From NCBI RefSeq assembly GCF_001405015.1, contig NZ_CYZX01000010.1:62001-126000 (forward strand): a DNA stretch of 64,000 nucleotides, written 5' to 3'. Under the pieces are notes generated by a model. That model made no database searches, was not told the origin of the DNA, and was given only the letters and a program-made list of their open reading frames with translations. Shown here one piece after another: positions 26,487 to 35,859 of the stretch (position 1 is its first letter; every line of letters begins with the position of its first letter). The DNA comes from Clostridium disporicum. Lineage in GTDB: Bacteria; Bacillota; Clostridia; Clostridiales; Clostridiaceae. The position numbers and the translations under genes are program-made.

Positions 26487-27170
26487 TTAATGTTCAACTG
26501 TTATTTTAGTATTTATCATTGTTAGCATAACAAATATAACCATTTGAATTGCTCCATCAAATATATCAAAATATGCATGAAGAGGTATTGGTAATCCAAT
26601 TTCAGCTATCCATGCTAATGATGATAAAGCTTTATATACCAATTCAACTAAAACCGTTGCAGCTAATATGTTTCCAAATAATCTTAAAGCTAGAGATATA
26701 GGTAGCATAACTCTTTCTAAGATATTTATTGGTAACATAACTGCCATTGGTTTTGCATATCCGCCAAAGTAACGTTTTATACCTGTTTTTCTAATTGTAT
26801 AAACTTGTATAAATACAAATACTATTAGTGATAATGCAATTGTTACACTAAAATTCTTAGTAGGTGCAGCTATTCCAACTAATCCAGTTAGATTCATTGT
26901 TAAAATAAATATAGCCAATGTACCTATAAAAGGTATTACATCTCTATATTCCTTTCCCATATTGCTATCCACAACATTTTTAATTAAGTTATATAAGTAT
27001 TCAACAATCACTTGCTTCTTACTCTGTGGTTTACTTTTCAAATCTTTTGTAGAATACCATGCCAAAATCCCAATAAGCAGTATTATTACTAGTTGTATTA
27101 TTGCTTCTGGTTTTATGTCTATTATTAGCCCCCCGAGATTAAATGAAACTATAGGTTTGTATGACTCCAT
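26487..27170 (-). CDS. atpB: ATP synthase subunit a
   Basis: 227-aa Fo channel subunit with about five or six membrane helices. The stator Arg lies in LPISLALRLFGNILA (~158). The ORF begins 22 bp inside the end of the preceding atpI. Confidence 0.95.
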   Translation of the reverse strand: MESYKPIVSFNLGGLIIDIKPEAIIQLVIILLIGILAWYSTKDLKSKPQSKKQVIVEYLYNLIKNVVDSNMGKEYRDVIPFIGTLAIFILTMNLTGLVGIAAPTKNFSVTIALSLIVFVFIQVYTIRKTGIKRYFGGYAKPMAVMLPINILERVMLPISLALRLFGNILAATVLVELVYKALSSLAWIAEIGLPIPLHAYFDIFDGAIQMVIFVMLTMINTKITVEH

Positions 27171-27541
27171 TTACTCACTCCCCTTTGCATTTTTAACCAA
27201 GTTATTGTTAATACTACGAAAAAACTTATAAAACCTAATACGTAAGCTAAAAGTTTTTCGATGTTATATATAAATGGATACGCTATAATAATTATTGTTA
27301 TAATTCTTAAAATATAACTTAATGGAAAAACATATTTAATAATCTTTTTTTTACTATTAATAGTCTTTTCAAGCATAACTCCACTAAGTATAAAATTTAT
27401 AGTTGCAACTAATAATCCTAAAGAAAATATGAAAGCTAACATAGCATGTCCAATTACTAACAAAATCAAATTTATTATTGCCAATATCAATATTACATCT
27501 TTAATAAGTATCTTTAATAAACTTTTTGTTTCTCTATTCAT
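27149..27541 (-). CDS. atpI: ATP synthase subunit I (AtpI-like)
   Basis: 130 aa with four predicted membrane helices. Sequence is variable in this family; the call rests on topology, length and being first in the atp operon, overlapping atpB by 22 bp. AtpI proteins help assemble the c ring or bring in Mg2+. Confidence 0.8.
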   Translation of the reverse strand: MNRETKSLLKILIKDVILILAIINLILLVIGHAMLAFIFSLGLLVATINFILSGVMLEKTINSKKKIIKYVFPLSYILRIITIIIIAYPFIYNIEKLLAYVLGFISFFVVLTITWLKMQRGVSKWSHTNL

Positions 27542-27763
27542 ATACTATTACTCCTTAGATAACTTCTGTAATTATAGCTCTTTGGAACCTTAATATAAAA
27601 TTTAATATTTCCTAATATTTGGTTATTTTTACTTATTTTATTATTATATTTTTATATTATTCACTCTTACTTATATTTTTTAACTCTATCTCATCTTATG
27701 AATAACCAATTAATTTTATGATTTATAAAATTAATTTAGCTGAATTTTCAGATTCTATACCAC

Positions 27764-27798
27764 AAAAAAAGACCTTACTAAAGTGTAAGATCTTTTTT
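27764..27798 (-). terminator. thlA terminator
   Basis: Stem of about 13 bp with one mismatch around 27765-27798, T run on the minus strand, 7 bp after the thiolase stop. The rest of 27542-27763 is AT-rich, presumed atp promoter region without a clear consensus. Confidence 0.75.
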
Positions 27799-27804
27799 CA
27801 TTAT

Positions 27805-28986
27805 TTATTCTCTTTCTACTACTAAAGCAGTACCCATTCCTCCACCTATACAAAGTGTTGCTAATCCTTTTTTAGCATCTCTCTTTTCCATTTCGTGAAG
27901 TAATGTAACTAATATTCTAGCTCCTGAAGCTCCTACCGGATGTCCAAGTGCTATTGCACCACCATTAACATTTACTTTACTCATATCAAATTTTAAATCT
28001 TTAGCAACTGCTAAACTTTGAGCTGCAAAAGCTTCGTTTGCTTCTATTAAATCCATATCTTCAACTGTTAAACCTGTATTTTCTAATGCCTTTTTAGTTG
28101 CATAAAAAGGTCCATATCCCATAATTGATGGATCTAATCCTTTGCTTCCATAAGAAACTATCTTTGCCATTGGTTTAATTCCTAGTTCTGCTGCTTTTTC
28201 AGCACTCATAACCACTACTGCTGCTGCACCATCATTAATACCTGATGAATTTGCAGCTGTTACAGTACCATCTTTTATAAATGCAGGTCTTAATTTAGCC
28301 ATACCTTCAATTGTAGATCCGAACCTTGGAAATTCATCTTGTGCAAATACCTTTGGTTCTCCTTTTCTTTGAGGAATAACTACAGGTACTATCTCATCAA
28401 CAAATCTTCCATCTTTTATAGCCTTTTCAGCTTTTAATTGTGAATTTAGAGAAAATTCATCTTGCATTTCTCTTGTTAATCCCCACTCTTTAGCTATATT
28501 TTCAGCTGTAACTCCCATATGATAATTATTAAATGCATCTGTTAATGCATCATTTATCATTGTGTCTAACATCTTACCATCATTCATTCTTTGTCCCCAT
28601 CTAGCACTTTTTAATGCATATGGAGCTTGAGACATACTTTCCATTCCCCCTGCAACAACTATATCTACATCTCCAGTTTTAATCATTTGAGCTGCTAATG
28701 ATACAGTTCTCAATCCTGATCCACAAACCATATTTATTGTCATAGCTGGTACTTCTACTGGTAAGCCAGCTTTAACAGATGCTTGTCTTGCAACATTTTG
28801 TCCTAATCCAGCTTGTATAACATTTCCCATTAAAACTTCTTCAACTAATTCTGGTTTTATTCCTGCCCTATTTACTGCTTCTTTAATTACTAACGAACCT
28901 AGATCTACTGCTGGAACATCTTTTAACGCTCCTCCAAAAGATCCAATTGCAGTTCTTACTGCACTAACTATTACTACTTCTCTCAT
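27805..28986 (-). CDS. thlA: Acetyl-CoA acetyltransferase (thiolase)
   Basis: Condenses two acetyl-CoA to acetoacetyl-CoA, the entry to butyrate/butanol formation in clostridia. 393 aa from MREVVIVSAVRT at 28986, which has GGGAGGG upstream; an earlier start (29028) would add 14 residues absent from the family. Catalytic Cys in NMVCGSGLRT (~88), His in GHPVGASGAR (~349), Cys in TLCIGGGMG (~379). Single gene with its own terminator; the rest of the butyrate pathway is not nearby. Confidence 0.95.
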   Translation of the reverse strand: MREVVIVSAVRTAIGSFGGALKDVPAVDLGSLVIKEAVNRAGIKPELVEEVLMGNVIQAGLGQNVARQASVKAGLPVEVPAMTINMVCGSGLRTVSLAAQMIKTGDVDIVVAGGMESMSQAPYALKSARWGQRMNDGKMLDTMINDALTDAFNNYHMGVTAENIAKEWGLTREMQDEFSLNSQLKAEKAIKDGRFVDEIVPVVIPQRKGEPKVFAQDEFPRFGSTIEGMAKLRPAFIKDGTVTAANSSGINDGAAAVVVMSAEKAAELGIKPMAKIVSYGSKGLDPSIMGYGPFYATKKALENTGLTVEDMDLIEANEAFAAQSLAVAKDLKFDMSKVNVNGGAIALGHPVGASGARILVTLLHEMEKRDAKKGLATLCIGGGMGTALVVERE

Positions 28987-29175
28987 AATATACCCTCCCA
29001 TATATTTCATAAATAATAAAGTTGTCAATTGTTAAGCAATTAATAGCTTTATTATAACATTTGACCCTTTTAACCTTCAACCATATTTTGTATGTTTTAT
29101 ATTTATTTTACATTTGTTTTTTATGTAAAATACCTTTTATATATATGATTTAATATTATACTATATTACTCTCAT

Positions 29176-29670
29176 CTATATATTTTCAATGTCCATTGAT
29201 AGATGTATATTTTTTTCTTTCGGTGTAAGCTGTCTTAATTTAACACCAGTAGCATTAAACATTTTTTTTGAAGCTTTCACCGAATCTGTATCAGCATATT
29301 TATCACTTAAATATACTACTTCCTTTATACCAGATTGGATAATAGCCTTAGCACATTCATTACATGGAAATAATGCAACGTATATAGTACATCCACTTAA
29401 ATCTTTTCCTTTAGCATTTAATATTGCATTTAATTCTGCATGTACTACATAAAGATATTTTGTATCTAATGTTTCTCCTTCTCTTGCCCAAGGAAACTCA
29501 TCATCAGAACATCCTTTAGGAAGCCCATTATACCCTATACTTTCTATTATATTAGAACTATTAACTATACAAGCTCCTACTTGTGTACTAGGGTCTTTAC
29601 TCCTCATTCCTGATAATAAAGCTACAGACATAAAATAATCATCCCATTTTAAGTAAGTTTCTCTTTTCAT
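29176..29670 (-). CDS. dCMP deaminase (ComEB-like)
   Basis: Zinc-dependent deaminase making dUMP from dCMP for dTTP synthesis. 164 aa with zinc ligands in VVHAELNAI (~73-81) and PCNECAKAIIQSG (~101-113), and DPSTQVGACIV early in the chain. Preceded by AAGGTGG. Close to upp, fitting pyrimidine metabolism. Confidence 0.9.
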   Translation of the reverse strand: MKRETYLKWDDYFMSVALLSGMRSKDPSTQVGACIVNSSNIIESIGYNGLPKGCSDDEFPWAREGETLDTKYLYVVHAELNAILNAKGKDLSGCTIYVALFPCNECAKAIIQSGIKEVVYLSDKYADTDSVKASKKMFNATGVKLRQLTPKEKNIHLSMDIENI

Positions 29671-29789
29671 AAAAACACCACCTTAATATATATTAGGTTA
29701 ATAGAATAGTTATTATAACAATTTATTCAATTAAACTTTAAGAATTTAGAATTAAGACTTTAGGAATATAATTAACTAATCTGATTTTA

Positions 29790-29872
29790 AATATTTATAA
29801 GTCTATAAACTACCTAGTAGTTTCATCTTTAACTTTTCATTCTTAACTTAAAAAGTCATTCGTACTTTATAC
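29790..29872. repeat. Degenerate edge of the dispersed repeat (candidate copy E)
   Basis: Contains AAACTACCTAGTAGTTT (palindrome) and ends in AAAGTCATTCGTACTTTAT, which looks like a decayed form of the AAAGTGC-TTC-GCACTTTAT edge of copies A and B. The stretch TTTAACTTTTCATTCTTAACTT resembles 61215-61250 in copy D. It abuts the upp terminator, as copy A abuts the metK terminator. Homology is a visual judgement only. Confidence 0.35.
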
Positions 29873-29900
29873 AAAAAACGAAGCGCATGCTTCGTTTTTT
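29873..29900 (-). terminator. upp terminator
   Basis: Perfect stem AAAAAACGAAGC-GCAT-GCTTCGTTTTTT, directly after the upp stop. Confidence 0.9.
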
Positions 29901-29901
29901 A

Positions 29902-30531
29902 TTACTTAGTTCCGAAAAGTCTATCTCCAGCATCACCTAATCCTGGTACTATATATCCTTTTTCATTTAGTTTTTCATCTATAGCAGCTACGTATATATC
30001 AACATCTGGATGTTGTTTTTGTACTAACTCTATTCCTTCTGGTGAGGAAATTAGGCACATTAATCTTATTTTTTTAGCTCCTCTTTGCTTTAATAACATT
30101 ATAGCATCAGCAGCTGATCCACCTGTAGCTAACATTGGATCTACAACTATTACATCTCTTTCTGCTATGTCTTGAGGAAGTTTACAGAAATATTCTACTG
30201 GTTGTAGAGTTTCTTCATCTCTATATAATCCAATATGACCAACCTTAGCTGCTGGTATTAAGTTAAGTATTCCATCAACCATACCAAGCCCAGCTCTTAA
30301 TATAGGAACTATTGCCATTTTCTTACCAGCTAACATTTGACATGTAGTTTTACAAATTGGAGTTTCAATTTCAACGTCTTCTGTTTCTAAATCTCTAGTT
30401 ACTTCGTATGCCATTAACATAGATACTTCTTCAACTAATTCCCTAAAATATTTAGACCCTGTATCCTTACTTCTTATATAAGCCAACTTATGTGATATTA
30501 ATGGGTGTTTCATTTCTGTTACTTTACTCAT
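29902..30531 (-). CDS. upp: Uracil phosphoribosyltransferase
   Basis: Salvages uracil to UMP with PRPP. 209 aa, normal length. PRPP loop VVDPMLATGGSA (~130), uracil-binding GYIVPGLGDAGDRLFGT at the C terminus, and ILRAGLGM (~80). AGGAGG precedes the ATG. rpiB lies just upstream in the same orientation. Confidence 0.97.
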   Translation of the reverse strand: MSKVTEMKHPLISHKLAYIRSKDTGSKYFRELVEEVSMLMAYEVTRDLETEDVEIETPICKTTCQMLAGKKMAIVPILRAGLGMVDGILNLIPAAKVGHIGLYRDEETLQPVEYFCKLPQDIAERDVIVVDPMLATGGSAADAIMLLKQRGAKKIRLMCLISSPEGIELVQKQHPDVDIYVAAIDEKLNEKGYIVPGLGDAGDRLFGTK

Positions 30532-30612
30532 TGTTTATTCCTCCTAAATTAAATCAACTAATTTATATACTAACAATTAACATATACATATCAATTATTG
30601 GTTTTACATTAA

Positions 30613-31068
30613 CTATTTGTTATTTCTATATTTCTCTTCTATCTTAGTTATCTTTTCTAATCTTCTAACGTGTCTATCGCCTTCAAATTCAGCTCCTAAG
30701 AAAGCTTTAACTATATCTATAGCTAATCCTTTACCAACTACTCTTTCCCCCATAGTTAATATATTAGCATCATTATGCTCTCTAGTTGCATGAGCACTAA
30801 ATGTATCTGAACAAAGTGCTGCTCTTATTCCTGGAACTTTGTTGGCAGCTATTCCAATTCCTATTCCTGTTCCACATATTAAAATACCAAAGTCATACTC
30901 TTTAGCTACTACTGCTTCTGCTACTGGTAAAGCTATGTCTGCATAATCACAAGATTCCTCTGTATATGTACCAAAGTCCTTAAACTCTATATTTTGTGAT
31001 TTTAAATAATTAGCTATCTCAGCTTTTAAATTTAAACCACCATGGTCACAACCTAACGCAATCTTCAT
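30613..31068 (-). CDS. rpiB: Ribose-5-phosphate isomerase B
   Basis: Interconverts ribulose-5-P and ribose-5-P. 151 aa from MKIALGCDHGG at 31068; GGAGG lies upstream of that ATG, so the five-codon longer reading from 31083 is less likely. Active-site Cys in LICGTGIGIGIAANK (~66) and His in ATREHNDANIL (~98). Confidence 0.95.
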   Translation of the reverse strand: MKIALGCDHGGLNLKAEIANYLKSQNIEFKDFGTYTEESCDYADIALPVAEAVVAKEYDFGILICGTGIGIGIAANKVPGIRAALCSDTFSAHATREHNDANILTMGERVVGKGLAIDIVKAFLGAEFEGDRHVRRLEKITKIEEKYRNNK

Positions 31069-31184
31069 AAAATCATCCTCCAACTTCTTCTAATGATTAA
31101 TTAAGATAGAATGAGTAGTAATTTATAATGCTATATTACTAACTTTCTCCCTAAGTTCTTAATTTTTAATTATTTTTTATTTAT

Positions 31185-31214
31185 AAAAAAGGAAGATAGG
31201 TTCCCCCATCCTCC
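31185..31214 (-). terminator. Terminator after the Sua5/TsaC gene
   Basis: 10-bp stem with two G-T pairs (31191-31200 with 31205-31214) and six T on the minus strand. Confidence 0.7.
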
Positions 31215-31219
31215 ATTAA

Positions 31220-32269
31220 TTAAACATCTATAATATCATATCCAGCAGCTTTATTAAGCCTATTCATTATTGCAAGTCCAACCCCAGCTTCTTCAAAGCC
31301 TTGACATAAAATATATTGAACTCCTAAATCATCGCATTTTCTTAAAGCTTCAAAAAGATTTTGAGCTATTTGATATAAATCTTTTTCGCTACCTAATGAT
31401 ATGATTTCACCCTTATTAAATCTACTTACATTTTCATCTGTTGTTAGTATTGCTACTTTATTATTTTTATCTATATAATTCTCTAACATTTCTGAGATAA
31501 TTTCAATAGTTTTTTCATTTTTGCCTCTAATTATTTTCAGAGATGCCTTAGGTGCATAATGTCTATATTTCATCCCTGGAGCCTTTGGCTTTAAATTATC
31601 ACTTGGCTTACTCATCAAAGCTTTATCTATCTCTATTCTAGAATCAACCTCTCGTAACATTTCTAGAGTAATTCCGCCAGGTCTTAATACCATTGGTGGA
31701 TTTACGGTACAATCTACAATAGTTGATTCAACACCTATATCACTTTTATTCCCACCTAGAATATAATCTACTTTTCCGTCTAAATCTTCAACACATCTTT
31801 CTACTTCAGTTGGACTAGGTCTTCCTGATATATTCGCTGATGGAGCTGCAATAGGTTTTCCTGATAACTCTATAAGCTTTAATGCTATTTCATTATTAGG
31901 CATTCTTATCCCTATAGTATTAAGTCCTGCACTAGTTTCATCTGGAATTATCTCTTTTTTATCTAAGATTATTGTTAGAGGACCTGGCCAAAACTTATTC
32001 ATTAAATCTTGAGCTACCTTAGGAACATCTTTAACTAGATTTGATAAATCTTTAGAACTAACATGAACTATAAGTGGATTATCTTGTGGTCTCCCTTTTG
32101 CTATAAAAATCTTTTTTACGGCTTCTGAATTTAATGCATCTGCTCCTAGTCCATATACTGTTTCCGTTGGAAATGCTACTATTCCACCATCTTTAATTAT
32201 ACTTCCAGCTTCTTTTATATAATCTATATCATCTCTAATATCTTTTATTATGGCAACCTTTGTTTTCAC
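31220..32269 (-). CDS. L-threonylcarbamoyladenylate synthase (Sua5 type)
   Basis: Makes threonylcarbamoyl-AMP for the t6A37 modification of ANN-decoding tRNAs. About 349 aa from GTG at 32269, which has AAGAAGGTAAG upstream; ATG at 32299 is the alternative and overlaps the preceding gene. N-terminal YrdC domain with GGIVAFPTETVYGLG (~22) and KGRPQDNPLIVHV; linker PGMKYRHYAPK (~230); C-terminal Sua5 domain (~245-349), the longer two-domain form of the enzyme. Confidence 0.92.
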   Translation of the reverse strand: MKTKVAIIKDIRDDIDYIKEAGSIIKDGGIVAFPTETVYGLGADALNSEAVKKIFIAKGRPQDNPLIVHVSSKDLSNLVKDVPKVAQDLMNKFWPGPLTIILDKKEIIPDETSAGLNTIGIRMPNNEIALKLIELSGKPIAAPSANISGRPSPTEVERCVEDLDGKVDYILGGNKSDIGVESTIVDCTVNPPMVLRPGGITLEMLREVDSRIEIDKALMSKPSDNLKPKAPGMKYRHYAPKASLKIIRGKNEKTIEIISEMLENYIDKNNKVAILTTDENVSRFNKGEIISLGSEKDLYQIAQNLFEALRKCDDLGVQYILCQGFEEAGVGLAIMNRLNKAAGYDIIDV

Positions 32270-32288
32270 AAGACTTACCTTCTTTCTT

Positions 32289-32876
32289 TTAAAATTCATT
32301 TTGCCTTCTTGCTATTTTAATATTATCTATAGCAGAGCTTGTATATACAGCTTTTACACAATTTTTATATATTATTTCTAGTAAAATATATTTATTTAAA
32401 GCTCCTCTATTTATTATTTGAAAATAATAAGTATCTTCAGGATTTAATTTTTTAAGCATTAAATATTCATGATTAACTTCTGGATATCTCTGTAAAAACG
32501 ATTTACTAATATGTTTTAATGATTTATTTCTAAATTTCATAGTTGTAACTATTATTATTTCCATATCTTCTTTAGTATCATTGGTATGTACTATAGCTAT
32601 TTTATCACAAATCAAAATATTCTCTTTTGAAAATAGTCCATTTTTGAATTTTAACTTATTATTTAAACATGAAAATTTTAACTTATAAAAATTAATCTTA
32701 TTCAATATAGATAAAAAAATTAGTATTTCTAAAATTAATAAATATAAGTATATGAATTTTGACCTTATATTTGATAAGTAAACCATCATAGGTAAGAAGA
32801 TACTTAAAAATATCATAGTACTATAAAATAATTTTTTTAATTTATTCTGCCTTTTTAATGCTTTATCTATGTACAT
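32289..32876 (-). CDS. Membrane protein of unknown function
   Basis: 195 aa; not recognised. Two adjacent N-terminal membrane helices (~18-35 and ~40-58) and a soluble, Lys/Ile-rich C-terminal part (~75-195) rich in predicted beta strands. Lies between prfA and Sua5, genes that are neighbours in many Firmicutes. The two-helix plus beta layout recalls bacterial PH-like membrane proteins, but that is a guess. Confidence 0.55.
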   Translation of the reverse strand: MYIDKALKRQNKLKKLFYSTMIFLSIFLPMMVYLSNIRSKFIYLYLLILEILIFLSILNKINFYKLKFSCLNNKLKFKNGLFSKENILICDKIAIVHTNDTKEDMEIIIVTTMKFRNKSLKHISKSFLQRYPEVNHEYLMLKKLNPEDTYYFQIINRGALNKYILLEIIYKNCVKAVYTSSAIDNIKIARRQNEF

Positions 32877-32894
32877 AATTTATTTACCTATTCT

Positions 32895-32925
32895 AAAAGC
32901 CCTACATTATAAATGCAAGGCTTTT
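32895..32925 (-). terminator. Possible prfA terminator
   Basis: 13-bp stem with G-T pairs right after the prfA stop; the T run is short (TTTTAGAA), so it may be weak and allow readthrough. Confidence 0.5.
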
Positions 32926-32932
32926 AATCTTA

Positions 32933-34018
32933 TTACATAGAATCAGTATTTCCCATAGCTTTCATCTTTTCTGCTTGGTCAGCAGTGATTAAAGCATTGA
33001 TAACTTCATCTATATCTCCATTTAAATAACTATCTAATTTATAAAGTGTAAGACCTATTCTATGGTCAGTTACTCTTCCTTGAGGATAGTTGTAAGTTCT
33101 TATTCTTTCACTTCTATCTCCAGTACCTACTTGGCTCTTTCTATCTTCAGCTATTCCAGCCATTCTCTCAGCTTCAGCTACCTCATAAAGTCTAGCTCTT
33201 AAAATTTTCATAGCTTTTTCTTTATTTTTAAGCTGTGATTTTTCATCTTGACATGAAACAACAGTATTAGTTGGTATATGAGTTATTCTTACAGCTGAAT
33301 CTGTAGTATTAACGCATTGACCTCCATTTCCTGATGCTCTGAACACATCAATTCTTAAGTCTTTATCATTGATTTCGATATCTACATCATCAACTTCTGG
33401 TAAAACTGCAACTGTAGCAGTTGAAGTATGAATTCTACCACTTGATTCTGTATCAGGAACTCTTTGAACTCTGTGAACTCCACTTTCATATTTTAGCTTT
33501 GAGTAAGCTCCAGAACCTTTTATCATAAATACAACTTCTTTAAATCCACCGATATCAGTTTCATTTGCACTCATTAATTCAACTGACCATCTTTGGCTTT
33601 CTGCATACTTTGTATACATTCTGAAAAGATTAGCTGCAAATAATGCTGCTTCATCTCCCCCAGCTCCTGCTCTGATTTCAACAAATACGTTCTTATCATC
33701 ATTAGGATCTTTTGGTAATAACATTATTTGAATTTTATTTTCTAATTCTGCTTCTTTTTCAGATAACATAGAAATTTCTTCAGATAACATCTCTCTCATC
33801 TCTTTATCTGACTCTTCACTTAACATTTCCTTATTTGCTGCTAAGTCTTCTACAACTTTTTTATATTCTCTATAAACAGTTACTAATGTTTCTAATTCTG
33901 CGTGTTCCTTACATAGCTTTCTCCACTCACTTTGGTTGGCCATTATTGAAGGATCTGATATTTTAACTGATAGTTCTTCATATTTATTTTCAGTAAATGC
34001 TAATTTATCTAATAACAT
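32933..34018 (-). CDS. prfA: Peptide chain release factor 1
   Basis: Recognises UAA/UAG. 361 aa. Codon-reading PxT tripeptide in QRVPDTESSG (~183) and the catalytic GGQ in ASGNGGQCVNTTDS (~230), whose Gln is methylated by PrmC. The prmC domain is in the gene just upstream, 63 bp away, so enzyme and substrate are coexpressed. Confidence 0.97.
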   Translation of the reverse strand: MLLDKLAFTENKYEELSVKISDPSIMANQSEWRKLCKEHAELETLVTVYREYKKVVEDLAANKEMLSEESDKEMREMLSEEISMLSEKEAELENKIQIMLLPKDPNDDKNVFVEIRAGAGGDEAALFAANLFRMYTKYAESQRWSVELMSANETDIGGFKEVVFMIKGSGAYSKLKYESGVHRVQRVPDTESSGRIHTSTATVAVLPEVDDVDIEINDKDLRIDVFRASGNGGQCVNTTDSAVRITHIPTNTVVSCQDEKSQLKNKEKAMKILRARLYEVAEAERMAGIAEDRKSQVGTGDRSERIRTYNYPQGRVTDHRIGLTLYKLDSYLNGDIDEVINALITADQAEKMKAMGNTDSM

Positions 34019-34080
34019 AGTATCACTCCATACTCTAATTTTTCACATTTTAGTATTATATCATAGTAATTGTAATTTTA

Positions 34081-35841
34081 TCAACTTTTTAAAGTTCCTA
34101 TTACAACTCTATCTAATCCAGCTAAATCTTTAACTATTCTTACATCACTGTATCCGCTGTTTATCATTAACTTTTTAACTTCTTCACCTTGATCATGACC
34201 AATTTCAAAAGCAAGTATTCCATCATCTTCTAAAACCTTTGAACTTTCCTCAACTATTCTTCTATAAAATATTAATCCATCTTCCCCACCTGATAAAGCT
34301 GTGTGTGGTTCATAATCTTTAACATCATCCATAAGAGTAGGAATTACTTCATCTTTTATATATGGTGGATTTGAAACTAATATCTTATATTTTTTATTCT
34401 GATTAATAACTACCTTTAACAAATCACTTTTTACAAACTTAGCTCTATCTTTTAAGTTGTGTTTAACAATATTACTTTCAGTTACTTTCATTGGTGTATC
34501 ATAATAATCAATTAGGTCAATATTTATATTTTTCCTAAAACTTGCTAATGCTATACCTATAGCACCACTTCCACAACAAAGATCACAAACATTCATACTC
34601 TCATCTTGTGGAATATACTTTAATGTTTCTTCTACTAATATCTCAGTATCTGGTCTAGGTATTAATACCCCTTCTTCAACATTAAAATCTAATCCCATAA
34701 ATTCGGCACTTTTTAAAATATACTTAATAGGCATTTTATTTTTCCTTTTTTCAATAAGCTCAAAATATTCTTTTTCATTTTTTTTGCTTATCTCTTTATC
34801 TCTATTAGTAATTAAGTATAACTTATCTTTATTTATGACTTTTCCTAATAATAATTGTGAATCAAGCATATAAGTATCTACTGCAGCTTCCTTTAAAATA
34901 CTTGATCCTTCTTGTAATAACTCTCCAATTTTCTTTTTATATTCAATTCCTTCTGCTGCTAATAAAGATGCTATAGCTACTTCTATTTGCGAGTCATCAG
35001 GTTCTTTTGTAGTAAGCTCTTGTAACTTTAATCCTGGATAAGCTATTATTTTTCCTAATTTACTATCTGTTTTTCCAAGCCATTTAATTAATTCATAAGT
35101 TATTCCTGCTACAAATGGCATTAGTAAAACTCTAAGAACTATTCTTTGTATAATTCCACCCCATCCTGTTAACGAAAAAACTATTATACTAACAAACATA
35201 GTTAAAAATAAAAAGTTAGTTCCACATCTTGGATGAAATCTGCTATATCTCTTAACATTCTCAACAGTTAATTTTTCTTCATTTTCATAACAAAAAATAG
35301 TCTTATGCTCTGCTCCATGATATTGAAAAACTCTATATATATCATCTAACTTACTAACTAAATACATATATAAGATTAAAATTCCTACCCTTATCACAGA
35401 TTCTATTAAATTTAATGCTATTGGATGTAATCCAAAGCTCTTAAATATAGAAGCTAATACTGTCGGAATTCCAACAAATAATCCTACAGATAACAAAAGG
35501 GAAAACATCATTGTTCCAGTAACTATTAAGTCATTTGCTCCCTTATCACCAAGCTTCTTCTTTAACCAAAGTTCAAACTTAGACTCTTCTTCATCTTCCT
35601 CAAAAAAACTAGCAGAATAATTTAAAGTTTTAATTCCAACTATTAAAGAATCTATTAAAATAAATATTCCTCTTATAAATGGTATATTTAGAAATTTATA
35701 TCTCTTAGTCAATGGTTTGACACTTTTCATGTCTACTTCAATTTTACCACTTGGAGTTCTTACTGCTGTAGCTAATCCTTTTGAGCCACGCATCATAACT
35801 CCCTCTATTACAGCTTGACCCCCAACATCACATTTTCTCAT
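34081..35841 (-). CDS. prmC: DUF1385 / PrmC release-factor methyltransferase fusion
   Basis: 586-aa two-part protein. Residues ~1-300 are a DUF1385 (YqhQ-like) membrane protein: start RKCDVGGQAVIEGVMMRG, QYHGAEHKTIFCYE, and several membrane helices (~50-65, ~110-130, ~140-165, ~205-225). Residues ~305-586 are PrmC: GVLIPRPDTEILVEE, VCDLCCGSGAIGIAL (AdoMet site) and NPPYIKDE (~489, catalytic NPPY), which methylates the GGQ Gln of RF1/RF2. No stop or frameshift separates the halves. Domain fusion is known in Clostridium and tethers the methyltransferase to the membrane. Confidence 0.92.
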   Translation of the reverse strand: MRKCDVGGQAVIEGVMMRGSKGLATAVRTPSGKIEVDMKSVKPLTKRYKFLNIPFIRGIFILIDSLIVGIKTLNYSASFFEEDEEESKFELWLKKKLGDKGANDLIVTGTMMFSLLLSVGLFVGIPTVLASIFKSFGLHPIALNLIESVIRVGILILYMYLVSKLDDIYRVFQYHGAEHKTIFCYENEEKLTVENVKRYSRFHPRCGTNFLFLTMFVSIIVFSLTGWGGIIQRIVLRVLLMPFVAGITYELIKWLGKTDSKLGKIIAYPGLKLQELTTKEPDDSQIEVAIASLLAAEGIEYKKKIGELLQEGSSILKEAAVDTYMLDSQLLLGKVINKDKLYLITNRDKEISKKNEKEYFELIEKRKNKMPIKYILKSAEFMGLDFNVEEGVLIPRPDTEILVEETLKYIPQDESMNVCDLCCGSGAIGIALASFRKNINIDLIDYYDTPMKVTESNIVKHNLKDRAKFVKSDLLKVVINQNKKYKILVSNPPYIKDEVIPTLMDDVKDYEPHTALSGGEDGLIFYRRIVEESSKVLEDDGILAFEIGHDQGEEVKKLMINSGYSDVRIVKDLAGLDRVVIGTLKS

Positions 35842-35859
35842 ATCATCACTCTTTCAAAA

